Below, in pieces: positions 39,770 to 48,834 of a DNA stretch of 64,000 nucleotides. Each line of letters starts with the position of its first letter. Position 1 is the stretch's first letter. The DNA is taken from the NCBI RefSeq assembly GCF_029392815.1, contig NZ_CP113942.1, positions 186,001 through 250,000 on the forward strand. Reading direction: 5' to 3'. The stretch is from Bifidobacterium sp. ESL0682 (lineage in GTDB: Bacteria; Actinomycetota; Actinomycetes; Actinomycetales; Bifidobacteriaceae). Position numbers and translations under genes: made by a program. The notes beneath the pieces were generated by a model. The model was not told where the DNA came from. It did no database searches and was given only the letters and a program-made list of their open reading frames with translations.

Positions 39770-40996
39770 ATGGTGCATGATTCTGATATGCGATTAAGTC
39801 TTGTAGATAGCGGTACCCGCGGCGTCGACGGTGGCGTTGGTGGCCGTGCAGGTGATGGTGCAGATATGTTGGATTCTTCTCATGACCCATATGGCTATGT
39901 GCTGGTCCATTTCAAAGAAGATCCGCACGGATATGCCGAGCGAATCTATGTCGACCTGACAGATGGCGATGATCCTACGCATTGGATGCCGTTGAGCGGC
40001 GGCGAGCCGATATTGACTTCCGATATCGGCACGACCGGCGTGCGCGACCCGCATATCATTTGCAATCCTGAAACCGGGTTGTGTTACATCATTGCCACCG
40101 ACTTGCGTGTTTTCGGAGGGAAATCCAGTGATGGGGCAAATTGGTACGATTGGTCGCACCATGGCAGCACCAGTCTGGTCATCTGGGAATCGAACGATTT
40201 GGTGCATTGGCGAGGGCCGCGTCTGCTCGATGTTGCCAAGCCGCTTCATTATGCCGCAGAAGGCGAATTCGGTTGCCGTCAAGTTGGGGTTGATGGCGCT
40301 GTGACGTCGCCGACCGCACTGCAACTGGGTATGGCGTGGGCCTGTGAGTGCCTGTGGGTGCCGGATTATTACCCTTCGGGTCACATTGGCGGGTGTGGTG
40401 CGTTCGTCATGTACTGGTCGTCCAAAGTCTTTGATGCCGATGACACGGAACATCGCAGCGATTGCGTCCATGACACGGTGCTGTGGGGCGCTACGACGGA
40501 CTTCACGCAAGACACCTTTGAATATGGTGGTATGTTCATCGACACTGGCGGTGATTCCATTGATACGACGATGGTGCAACGGGCCTTGTCCGATGGTGGC
40601 TTGCGCACATACCGCATCACTAAGGACAATACGTTCGGGCGCGGCATCTGGATGGACGCCACGGACGAGAGGCGTTGGTGGAAGTCCGACACTGAGTGGC
40701 GAACTATTCAGACCAATATCGGCGACAACTATTCCGACGGTCACGGCGAGGAAGGGCCGGCCGTGTTTGCAGACCACGCGCGGGGCGTCGATCGCTGGTA
40801 TCTGCTGGTCGATGTTATTCCGTCAATCGGTTATCGCCCCATGGTCTCTTCGGATCTCGAGCAAGGTTGGAAACCGTTGAATAGCAGCGATTTCAGTCTT
40901 GCCCCGCATACCAAGCACGGCGGTGTCCTCTCGCTCAATCGCGCGCAATACAAGCGTTTGCGTGATGCGAAGTGGAATAGGGCTCAGTATGCGTGA
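39770..40996 (+). CDS. GH43-like (Bt3655-type) glycoside hydrolase
   Basis: This 408-aa cytoplasmic protein resembles the GH43 group often annotated as arabinosidase. Motifs are GTTGVRDPHIICNPETGLCY with the catalytic Asp, WACECLWVPDYYPSGHIGGC, and DGHGEEGPAVFADHARGVDR with a Glu at the acid position. There is no signal peptide. The first 35 residues are Gly/Asp-rich and probably disordered. The ribosome site is weak. It precedes the GH27 gene by about 60 bases and likely trims side chains of imported arabino-oligosaccharides. The exact activity is not known. Confidence 0.78.
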   Translation: MVHDSDMRLSLVDSGTRGVDGGVGGRAGDGADMLDSSHDPYGYVLVHFKEDPHGYAERIYVDLTDGDDPTHWMPLSGGEPILTSDIGTTGVRDPHIICNPETGLCYIIATDLRVFGGKSSDGANWYDWSHHGSTSLVIWESNDLVHWRGPRLLDVAKPLHYAAEGEFGCRQVGVDGAVTSPTALQLGMAWACECLWVPDYYPSGHIGGCGAFVMYWSSKVFDADDTEHRSDCVHDTVLWGATTDFTQDTFEYGGMFIDTGGDSIDTTMVQRALSDGGLRTYRITKDNTFGRGIWMDATDERRWWKSDTEWRTIQTNIGDNYSDGHGEEGPAVFADHARGVDRWYLLVDVIPSIGYRPMVSSDLEQGWKPLNSSDFSLAPHTKHGGVLSLNRAQYKRLRDAKWNRAQYA

Positions 40997-41036
40997 GTGA
41001 CTGCGAGTCGAAGCGGCTATACGATAACACATATAT

Positions 41037-41050
41037 TTTCAGCGTTGAAA
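41037..41050. promoter_or_regulatory. Arabinan-regulon operator, site 9 (TTTCAGCGTTGAAA), weak
   Basis: A near-perfect palindrome but only 10 of 14 to the consensus. It lies immediately before the ribosome site of the GH27 gene, downstream of a possible -10 box TATATT (41032-41037). Confidence 0.5.
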
Positions 41051-41058
41051 GGATTGAT

Positions 41059-42583
41059 ATGACGGCAAACGAGAGTGATATGAAGACAAGGCGCAAGGCA
41101 CTGCGGCCACCGATGGGTTGGAACAGCTGGGATTCCTACGGCACCACGGTTACCGAAGACGAATTGCTGGCCAATGCCCGGTTTCATGGCCGAACATTTG
41201 AAGGAATTCGGTTGGGACACAGTGGTTATCGACATCGATTGGTACGACCCGACCGCCCGAGCGCATGGCTATAACACTGACGCCCCGCTGATTCTTGACG
41301 AATACGGTCGCCAGCTGCCCGACCCGGTGCGTTTCCCGAGTGCTCAAGGCGGCAAGGGGTTCGGTCCGATCGCCGCCAAAGTGCACGAGCTGGGCCTGAA
41401 ACTTGGTATTCATGTGATGCGCGGTATTCCCAAGCTTGCCGTCGAACGCAATCTGCCGGTCAAAGGCACGCCATATACCGCGCAGGACGTGGCTGATAAG
41501 GAACACGTTTGCATGTGGAACCCGGATAATTACGGCCTGAACCAGAAGCATCCGGGCGCCCAGGCTTGGTATGACGCGCAAATCGACCAGTTCGGGGCTT
41601 GGGGCATCGATTTCCTCAAGGTGGACGACATGCAGTCGCCGTTCCATAGCGACGAGATTGCCGCCTATCATCGTGCCATCACTAAGGCCGAGGCGAAATA
41701 CGGCTATCCGATTGTGCTTTCCCTTTCGCCTGGGCAGTGGATGAGCACTGCCTACACCGGTTTTCTGCGCAACAACGCCGAGATGTGGCGCATATCCGAT
41801 GATTTGTGGGATAAGTGGGAGGACGTTTTTCAGCAGTTCTCGAGGCTTGCGCGTTGGGCACCGTTCCAGCAGGCTGGGCACTGGGCCGACGCCGACATGC
41901 TGCCGCTTGGCCATATCGGCTTGCGTGCGGAACGCGGCGACAACCGCGACAGTCTGCTGACCCGCGACGAACGACGTACGCTTGTGGCGCTTTGGGCGAT
42001 GGGGCGCTCGCCGTTGATGGTGGGTGGTGATCTGCCGACCAGCACCCCTGAAACCATTGCTCTGCTTGCCAATCCGGCATTGCAGGAAGTAACCGCTGGC
42101 TCAGCCAGCAACCATGAAGTCGCGCATGAGAGGGTTTATGCCAAGTGGGGAGACCCGAGCACCTACGAGGGCGATCTGATTGTCTGGGCTGCCGATGCCG
42201 CTGATTGGGCTGATGGAACGGCTTCGGCGTACCCGGGTGCGCACTATGCCGCGATTTTCTGGACGGGCGACAAGCCCCACGAGCTCAAGGGCAATATTGA
42301 GCTGAAGAGTATCGTCGGTTTGGTCGAAACCGAGGGCAAAGATGGCGGGAACAAACCTGGCGCGAACAGAGTTGGCGCGAACGAAACTGATGCGAACAAA
42401 GCCGATGCAGAAGACGAACACTCGTGGGCGATTACCGACTTGTTCGCCGGAGTCCAAGACGGTAAGAACGAACGCTCCACGGCGAGACTCGAAGGAACTG
42501 GTTCTGATTGCGTCATTCGCGGCAACATTGAGTCGCACGGTGTTCTCTGGTTTGTTCTGGACAGGCAGCATGACGAAGCATAA
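41059..42583 (+). pseudogene. GH27 glycosidase (alpha-galactosidase or beta-L-arabinopyranosidase), interrupted by one frameshift
   Basis: The reconstructed 507-aa protein is a GH27 clan-D enzyme. It has PPMGWNSWDSYG at the N-terminus, the nucleophile Asp in GIDFLKVDDMQ and the acid/base Asp in WRISDDLWDKW. Bifidobacterial GH27 enzymes include beta-L-arabinopyranosidases, which fits this locus. The frame breaks at the TTT 41182-41184, where TT restores LLANARFMAEHLKEFGWD. A Gly/Ala/Asn repeat insert (KPGANRVGANETDANKADAE) interrupts the C-terminal domain. AAGGA precedes the ATG. Confidence 0.85.
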
Positions 42584-42715
42584 GTGCCAAAGTGCTGTCT
42601 GAACGCCTGCAGATCTACAGGCCTATGCATCAGCACAGCTACGGTTCGACATATCTACAGATCAACAACATAGATTCATCACTTCAAACATAGTTGTTAG
42701 GAATCGTTGAAATCC

Positions 42716-44317
42716 ATGAATACCACCAATACTGATAGTCGCCGGTCGCACAATCAGGTAAACGCGACTGCTGCCGATTCCGCCCCCGCTCGCTGGAACC
42801 GCCATCCTTACCGCGCTGACCGCAGTGCACCCATCAGTCTGCTCGACGCCATTGGCTACGGGCTCGGTGACGCCTATAGCGGAGGATCCGGCGGCCTGGT
42901 CGGCACCTATCTGGTGCTTTTCTGGACCCGCTTCTGCGGCATGTCCATCGCTACAGCCCAGTCCGTGCTGGGCCTGAGCGCCGTTATTAGTGGTATTTCC
43001 TCATTGGTTTTTGGTGTGCTTGACGACAACCTGTTCCGTTTCGGTGTGGGGCGCCGCTTCGGCCGTAGGCACTTCTTCATCCTGCTCACCGCTCCGTTGC
43101 TGCTGGTGGGCATGCTGATGTGGGTGCCCGGTTTGCCGTTCGTCGTCTATTTCCTCGTTTACCTGCTGTGGGTTGCCGTTGGACAGCTTTTCGCCTCGGC
43201 CTACAACACGCTTCCCGGCGAAATGACCTCAAGCTTTGACGGCCGCACCAAGCTTTCGACGGTCCGTCTCCTGATTTCCGGGGCTTCCGGCACCGTCATC
43301 CTCTGGTCGGGCAGCCTGGTACTTTCGGTCTTCGGCGAGCATCGGCCGGCGGGATATATGGTTTTGGCTTTCGGTGTGACTCTGTTCTGCGTGCTGGCAG
43401 TGCTGATTTGCTGGCGTACCACATGGGAGATGACGCCCGCCGATGCCGGATTTGACCGGTATATGCATGGCGGGTTTCGCGCTTCTCGCCTCGGCCTGCG
43501 CGATTGGGGCCGTCGCATGGCCCGGATGGCAGGGGAGTATGCAAGTACGCTGAAAATCGCGTCATTCCGCCGTCACTTGGCCATCTATCTACTTATTCTC
43601 ACCGCCAGTGATGTTTTCGGCCAGACGTTCCTCTTCTTTGTCATCTACGATTGGCACAAATCGGCCGCGTTCGCCTCGCTCCTGCTGAGCACGGGCATTA
43701 TTTCGGTGCCGCTGACGCCGCTGTTCGGAGTGGCAATGACCAAGTTCGGCCCAAAGCGGCTTTACAAGCTGAGCTTTGCCGGCTGCCTTGTCGGTCTGGC
43801 ATGGATTTTCGCAGCTTGGAGGCTATTGGGAGTATTGCCCGATGCGTGGTGGATGGTAATCGCGGTAACTGGCGTGCTGTTTTTCTTCTGTGCCAAAGGC
43901 CTCGCCGGCTATTTGCCATGGGCGGTTTTCCCGTTCATCGCCGACGTCGACCAACTGGTTTCCGGCCGTTACCGCGGTTCGACGTTCTCTGGTTTCCAAG
44001 GCTTCTTCCGCCAGTGCACCGCTGGCCTCGCCTCGGTGTGCGTGGGCGCCGTGCTCGGCCTCGTAGGTTTCGATTCCTCGTTGCGTTCCCAGTCGCCGTT
44101 GGCGTGCAATGGCCTCGCCGCGCTGATGTTCGGCTGGTACGGCATCTCCATCATCATCGCGTGGATTATCGTCCGTCGTTTCACGCTCGACAAGCGCACC
44201 GATGCCATCGCGCTGGCCGAGGTCGATCGCATCCAGTCCGGCGGCGCTCCGTCTGATATAAGCCCCGCAATCCGCTCCATCGTAGAAGACCTAACCGGTC
44301 AGCCCTACGGCCGCTAA
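42716..44317 (+). CDS. MFS/GPH-family sugar:cation symporter
   Basis: This 533-aa twelve-helix transporter belongs to the glycoside-pentoside-hexuronide (MFS_2) group. N-terminal features are SLLDAIGYGLGDAYSGGSGG, LVFGVLDDNLFRFGVGRRFG between helices 2 and 3, and AYNTLPGEMTSSFDGRTKLS. It probably imports arabinose or a small arabinoside released outside. It follows the GH27 gene by about 130 bases. The AGGA before it better fits a TTG at 42707 by position (4-base spacing) than the ATG at 42716, so the start is uncertain by three codons. Confidence 0.88.
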   Translation: MNTTNTDSRRSHNQVNATAADSAPARWNRHPYRADRSAPISLLDAIGYGLGDAYSGGSGGLVGTYLVLFWTRFCGMSIATAQSVLGLSAVISGISSLVFGVLDDNLFRFGVGRRFGRRHFFILLTAPLLLVGMLMWVPGLPFVVYFLVYLLWVAVGQLFASAYNTLPGEMTSSFDGRTKLSTVRLLISGASGTVILWSGSLVLSVFGEHRPAGYMVLAFGVTLFCVLAVLICWRTTWEMTPADAGFDRYMHGGFRASRLGLRDWGRRMARMAGEYASTLKIASFRRHLAIYLLILTASDVFGQTFLFFVIYDWHKSAAFASLLLSTGIISVPLTPLFGVAMTKFGPKRLYKLSFAGCLVGLAWIFAAWRLLGVLPDAWWMVIAVTGVLFFFCAKGLAGYLPWAVFPFIADVDQLVSGRYRGSTFSGFQGFFRQCTAGLASVCVGAVLGLVGFDSSLRSQSPLACNGLAALMFGWYGISIIIAWIIVRRFTLDKRTDAIALAEVDRIQSGGAPSDISPAIRSIVEDLTGQPYGR

Positions 44318-44407
44318 AACTGGTTGTGAGTCAGAAACAGGTTCAGCGTCAAGAGCAAATAAAAAATGCCATATTTAACTGATTTTGATGGAAAAATTGA
44401 TTCCACT

Positions 44408-44527
44408 TTCCTTATGTAAATTGTCAATAGAGCTAAATGTTCCTAAGAAAAATTGGCAGAAATGCAAAACTTTCCTAGGGTAAAACTGGCAGAGATAGGG
44501 AATTTTCCTAGGGTAAAATTGTCAATG
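44408..44527. repeat. Four direct repeats with 32-33 bp period
   Basis: Units starting at 44408, 44440, 44472 and 44505 share TTCCTAGGGTAAAAYTGNCAR with increasing decay toward the left, separated by about 10 unrelated bases. On the minus strand each reads TGNCAATTTTACCCTAGGAA. They occupy the gap between the symporter gene and tatD. They could be a leftover insertion-sequence end with multiple transposase sites, or regulatory iterons. Confidence 0.7.
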
Positions 44528-44587
44528 TACGTCTGAAAGCCGCAGAATTGTTGGTTTTTGGCTGGTGTGTGCTGTTACGCCTCTCGT

Positions 44588-44593
44588 TAGACT
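44588..44593 (+). promoter_or_regulatory. -10 box suggesting a leaderless tatD transcript
   Basis: TAGACT is followed by six bases and then the tatD ATG, with no ribosome binding site in between. The spacing matches leaderless starts common in actinobacteria. Confidence 0.5.
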
Positions 44594-44599
44594 AAAAAC

Positions 44600-45556
44600 A
44601 TGAGCAAGAAACATCGGGATCGAAGCTGGGCGCCGGCGCCGGAGGCGTTGCCGGACGGGGTGCATGTCGTTGACGACCACACGCATGTGGCGAGTGTAGT
44701 GCCGTTTGCGCAAGAGATGAACCGGCAGGCCATCGAGCGCGACCAGCCGCCGGTGCCGGTGTATAGCGTCGACGAGATGCTCGATCAAGCCAAGGCAGTC
44801 GGCGTCGAGGGCATTATCGATGTAGGTTGTGAGCTGCCGAACCTCAAGGTCGCGGTGCAGATGGCGCTCGATCACCCAGGTACGGTTCACGCAGGGCTGG
44901 CTATTCATCCGAACGAGGCGGTGCTCCATGGTCATCGCGGAGTGCCCGGCCCGGACGGGCTGCCGCTGAAATACCAGCCATGGCACGATACGAGTTTCGA
45001 AGATGCGCTCGCGGAAGTGCATCGTTTGGCAACGCAATACCCCGAACAGGTGGTCGCCATCGGCGAGACCGGCATGGACCTCTTCCGTACCGGCGAGGCC
45101 GCGATGGAGATTCAGCGCGATGCCTTCCGCGCCCATATCGCGCTGGCCAAGGAGCTCAACTTGCCAATGCAGATTCACGATCGCGATGCCCATCAGGAGG
45201 TTATTGAGACTCTGCTTGCGGACGGCAGCCCCGAACGCACCGTCTTTCACAGCTGGTCGGGTGATACCGCACTCGCGCAAATCGCTAAAGAGCAGGGCTG
45301 GTACCTCAGTTTTTCGGGCGCTTCAAGCTTCAAAGGCAACGAGGAAATCCGCAAGTCCGCGGCAATCGTGGGTCTTGACCATATCATGGTGGAAACAGAC
45401 GCGCCTTATCTGACGCCGATGCCGTATCGTGGCCGTCCAAACGCTCCGTACATGATTCCCTACACGTTGCGGGCGCTCGCTGACACCCTAGATTTGCCGG
45501 TAAGTGAAGTCGCAGAGGCGACGCGGCGAACCACAAAGGTCGTGTATGGCATTTGA
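44600..45556 (+). CDS. tatD: TatD-family metal-dependent deoxyribonuclease
   Basis: This 318-aa cytoplasmic TIM-barrel hydrolase belongs to the TatD family. Metal-ligand positions are visible: DDHTHV near the N-terminus, GETGMDLFR with the bridging Glu, IHDRDAH, TVFHSWSG and ETDAPYLTP. Members are 3'-5' DNA exonucleases involved in DNA repair and turnover. It is slightly long because of insertions near residues 110-130. It has no Shine-Dalgarno sequence and may be leaderless. Confidence 0.92.
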   Translation: MSKKHRDRSWAPAPEALPDGVHVVDDHTHVASVVPFAQEMNRQAIERDQPPVPVYSVDEMLDQAKAVGVEGIIDVGCELPNLKVAVQMALDHPGTVHAGLAIHPNEAVLHGHRGVPGPDGLPLKYQPWHDTSFEDALAEVHRLATQYPEQVVAIGETGMDLFRTGEAAMEIQRDAFRAHIALAKELNLPMQIHDRDAHQEVIETLLADGSPERTVFHSWSGDTALAQIAKEQGWYLSFSGASSFKGNEEIRKSAAIVGLDHIMVETDAPYLTPMPYRGRPNAPYMIPYTLRALADTLDLPVSEVAEATRRTTKVVYGI

Positions 45557-45670
45557 AGTGGCCTTGCGGCGATTTTTGTAAAATGTCACTCAAAAACGTG
45601 ATTTTTATAGTTAATCTTGAATTTAACGTCATTTCGAACGTTCTTATTTATGTATTTGCCAAGGCTGATT

Positions 45671-45737
45671 TTGGTTTATCGGGCTTACATGGCTAAACTG
45701 TCCGTTTGGTTGAAACAGAGAGTGCCCGGTAGCGGGC
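45671..45737 (+). promoter_or_regulatory. Promoter and structured leader of the first kup gene
   Basis: TTGGTT (45671-45676), 17 bases, TAAACT (45694-45699). The leader holds a hairpin GCCCG-GTAG-CGGGC (45724-45737). The segment ACATGGCTAAACTGTCCG recurs almost unchanged before the second kup gene. A short frame starting at 45689 reads MAKLSVWLKQRVPGSG. Confidence 0.5.
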
Positions 45738-45783
45738 TGAAGAGAAAATGCACGGGGAATAGTCTCCGCTTGGAGGATGAGTC

Positions 45784-48555
45784 ATGGCGCAATCGCAGGA
45801 TCGCGAGTCGCAGCAGCCACAGCACCGGGAACATCAGCATCGTTCTGCTGAAACAGCCGAAAATGGCGTCCACAGTAAACCGTCAACAGCGCAGAAGGCC
45901 GTTCGCAAGCCGGCCAAGGCCTCTGCGAAAACCGGTAGGTCCGGGTCGCGGTCGAAAAAGGAACCGATGAGCGCCGAGCAACGTGCAGCGGATAGGGAAA
46001 AGAAAGCCTTGTTGCGCGCTGACACCTTCACCAACGCTCCCAAGGTTGCGCGTGACACATTGACCTACGAGGAACGCCAGGTTCTCGCCAAGCATGAGCA
46101 GGAGGAAGAGGAAGAGGCCGCCAAGCTGACCAAGGCTTCCTCGCTCGGCCCGATTGGCCGCTGGTGGCGCAAGATGCAGTCCAGCAAGGACAAGATCACC
46201 ATCGGCATGGCCATCGTCGCGCTCGGCGTGGTCTATGGCGACATCGGCACGTCCCCGCTTTATACGGCGCAGACTTTCATCACCGGTCAGGGCGGGTTTG
46301 GCAACATCGATCGCCCCGCGGTCCTCGGTTTGCTTTCGTTGGTCTTCTGGTCGATTACGCTCATCACGACCGTCAAATACGTGCTGGTCGCCATGCGTAT
46401 CGACAACAAGGGCGAAGGCGGCATCTTCGCGTTGTTCTCGCTGATTCGTCACCATGGCAAGTGGCTGGTCATCCCCGCAATGCTCGGCGGCGCGGCCTTC
46501 CTGGCCGATTCCGTGCTGACCCCGGCCGTCTCGATTTCCTCGGCAGTTGAGGGTCTCAAGACCATTCCGGTCTTGGCGCCAGTATTCCATGAGAACACGA
46601 GCCTGACGCTGGTAATTACCGTCGTAATCATCATCATTTTGTTCTGTGTGCAGTCGCGCGGCACGGAGAGCATCGGCAAGGTCTTCGGCTCCGTCGTCAT
46701 GATTTGGTTCACGTTCCTTGCTATCACCGGTATCGTCAACATCAGCGGCGACTGGAGTATTTTCGAAGCCATCAACCCGGTCTACGGCATCCAGTTCCTC
46801 TTCAGCAAGCACAATCTGGCGGGTCTGGCCATCATGGGCACCGTCTTTCTTTCGACCACTGGCGCTGAGGCGCTCTATTCCGACATGGGTCACGTCGGTC
46901 GTGGCAACATCTACTTCACCTGGCCCTTCATCTTCGTCGCCCTTGTTTTCAACTACTTCGGACAGGGCGCTTGGATGCTGCGCAATCAAGGCAACACCGC
47001 GCTTGGCAATGTCAACCCGTTCTTCGAGATGATGAGCCCGAACGTGCGTTATGTCGGCGTTATTCTTTCCGTGGCGGCTGGTGTGATTGCCTCGCAGGCG
47101 TTGATTACCGGTGCGTTCACCATGGTTTCCGAGGCCACGGGCTTGAACTGGATGCCGCATCTTCAGGTGCGTTACCCCTCGCGTACACGCGGTCAGCTCT
47201 ATATCCCCGTGGTTAACGTGGTGCTGTGCGTGGCAACGCTTTTGGTGCTGGCGCTATTCAAGGACTCCGAGCACATTTCCGCTGCGTACGGCCTGGCGCT
47301 CACCATCACGATGATTACCACGACGATTCTGCTGACCGTCTATCTCTGGTACAGACGCCATCGGGTATTCGCCGGTGTCTTCTTCGTGGTATTCATTGCC
47401 ATCCAGACACTGTTCTTCATCGCGTCCATGGCGAAGTTCATGCACGGCGGCTGGTTCACGATGCTGCTCACGGCAGTGATTCTCCTGATCATGATTACCT
47501 GGAACGATGCGACCAAGATCGAGCGCTCGCAGCGTCGGCACATGAAGCCGCGTGATTTCAAGCCTGCGCTGGCCAAGCTGCACGATGATTTCCGCGTCCC
47601 GTATTTCGCTGACAACATCGTCTACCTATCCTCCGACGGCGAGATGCGTCGCCTCGATACGGATATCTTCTTCTCGATTTTCGCCGACCACCCCAAGCGT
47701 GCTCGCGCTTGGTGGGCCGTTTCGGTGCAGACCACAGACGAGCCGTTCACGCGCGAGTATTCCGTTGAAAACTTCGGCACGGATTACATCTTCCGCGTGC
47801 GCATCAAGCTTGGTTTCAAGGTCTCGCAGTCCATCCCGGCTTACATCCATCAGGTGATGCATGATCTCTCCGCTTCCGGTGATTTGCCGGAGCAGAAGTC
47901 GGTCTACCCGAAGGTAGATGCGGATCCCGATATCGGTACAGTCCGTTACGTCCTGGTCCACAAGGCCTTGATGCCTGAGTCGAAGCTTACGGCTCGTGAG
48001 GCGCTGAGCCTCAAGATGAAGTATGCCATCCGCCATGTCGCCGGTTCGCCGGTGAAGTGGTTCGGTTTGGCGCCGTACAATCCGGTGGTCGAGGTGCAGC
48101 CGCTCTTCGTCTCCACCCGCCGTCCGCCGCGCCTCAAGCGTGTGGCGTTGCGCTCCGGCAAGCGTCATGTCGAGTCCAAAGACAAGAACGCTGAGCGCTC
48201 GGTTGTTGAAGGCAACGGCACGGGCAAGGGCAGTGCCTCCGAGAAGAAGGCCAAGATTGAAGCTCTCCACGCGGTGAAAGCCAATGCCGAATCCGAAACA
48301 TTGAGTGAGAGTGAGAAAGCCAAAGCCCTCCGTGCTGCCAAGGCGCTGAAGGCGGTCAGAAGAGCCGAGGCCGAACATGCGCTGCAAACCTCGCGTGCGG
48401 CGAAGCAGGGCCTCGCCGATCTTGCCAAAGGCAAGGGCAAGAACAAGGGCAAAGACGCGTCGACTTCTGCCGACACTGGTGAGCAGACCACGGTTCTGTC
48501 TCGCTCCGATGTCGACAAAGCCGGTAAGCCTGGTAAGACGAGCAAAGCCGAGTGA
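45784..48555 (+). CDS. kup: KUP/Trk-type potassium transporter, long form
   Basis: This is an inner-membrane K+ uptake protein with about twelve helices. The family motif VVYGDIGTSPLYT is near residue 155, and KGEGGIFALFSL and the charged cytoplasmic domain (RDFKPALAKLHDDFRVPYFA) follow. At 923 aa it is much longer than the usual 620-680. It has a hydrophilic N-terminal extension of about 130 residues and a Lys/Ala-rich tail of about 150 residues after PPRLKRVALRSGKRH. GGAGG precedes the ATG. It is a tandem duplicate of the gene at 48835. Confidence 0.93.
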   Translation: MAQSQDRESQQPQHREHQHRSAETAENGVHSKPSTAQKAVRKPAKASAKTGRSGSRSKKEPMSAEQRAADREKKALLRADTFTNAPKVARDTLTYEERQVLAKHEQEEEEEAAKLTKASSLGPIGRWWRKMQSSKDKITIGMAIVALGVVYGDIGTSPLYTAQTFITGQGGFGNIDRPAVLGLLSLVFWSITLITTVKYVLVAMRIDNKGEGGIFALFSLIRHHGKWLVIPAMLGGAAFLADSVLTPAVSISSAVEGLKTIPVLAPVFHENTSLTLVITVVIIIILFCVQSRGTESIGKVFGSVVMIWFTFLAITGIVNISGDWSIFEAINPVYGIQFLFSKHNLAGLAIMGTVFLSTTGAEALYSDMGHVGRGNIYFTWPFIFVALVFNYFGQGAWMLRNQGNTALGNVNPFFEMMSPNVRYVGVILSVAAGVIASQALITGAFTMVSEATGLNWMPHLQVRYPSRTRGQLYIPVVNVVLCVATLLVLALFKDSEHISAAYGLALTITMITTTILLTVYLWYRRHRVFAGVFFVVFIAIQTLFFIASMAKFMHGGWFTMLLTAVILLIMITWNDATKIERSQRRHMKPRDFKPALAKLHDDFRVPYFADNIVYLSSDGEMRRLDTDIFFSIFADHPKRARAWWAVSVQTTDEPFTREYSVENFGTDYIFRVRIKLGFKVSQSIPAYIHQVMHDLSASGDLPEQKSVYPKVDADPDIGTVRYVLVHKALMPESKLTAREALSLKMKYAIRHVAGSPVKWFGLAPYNPVVEVQPLFVSTRRPPRLKRVALRSGKRHVESKDKNAERSVVEGNGTGKGSASEKKAKIEALHAVKANAESETLSESEKAKALRAAKALKAVRRAEAEHALQTSRAAKQGLADLAKGKGKNKGKDASTSADTGEQTTVLSRSDVDKAGKPGKTSKAE

Positions 48556-48616
48556 TTTCGGCAAATCCAATTCGTCTGATTGTAGTTCATAGGAGCTGAC
48601 GATTGGACGAAAACAG

Positions 48617-48660
48617 TAGGGTCATCTGCGTATGCAGGTGGCCCTATTTCGTATGTTTTT
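48617..48660 (+). terminator. Terminator between the kup genes
   Basis: A 13-bp stem TAGGGTCATCTGC/GCAGGTGGCCCTA (two wobble pairs) with GTAT loop is followed by TTTCGTATGTTTTT. Confidence 0.8.
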
Positions 48661-48714
48661 ATAGGCGATTTTATCGGGGATTTAGGTAGTGTCTGCCGAT
48701 AGATAATCTCGATT

Positions 48715-48742
48715 TTGTCTTTTGAATACACATGGCTAGACT
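48715..48742 (+). promoter_or_regulatory. Promoter of the second kup gene
   Basis: TTGTCT (48715-48720), 16 bases, TAGACT (48737-48742). The surrounding CATGGCTAGACTGTCCCGTTGG matches the segment upstream of the first kup gene, and a short frame from 48732 reads MARLSRWFVKKRPASG. Confidence 0.5.
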
Positions 48743-48834
48743 GTCCCGTTGGTTTGTAAAAAAGCGCCCGGCAAGCGGCTCGAAAAAGGAAAGCAAACGG
48801 AGAAGAAAGTTTCCGTTTCGGAGGGCAAATCATC

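Noticed and set aside
44408..44527. Reading the 32-33 bp periodic repeats as a CRISPR array
   Set aside because: Spacers are only about 10 bases, the repeats are degenerate and there are no cas genes in the window.
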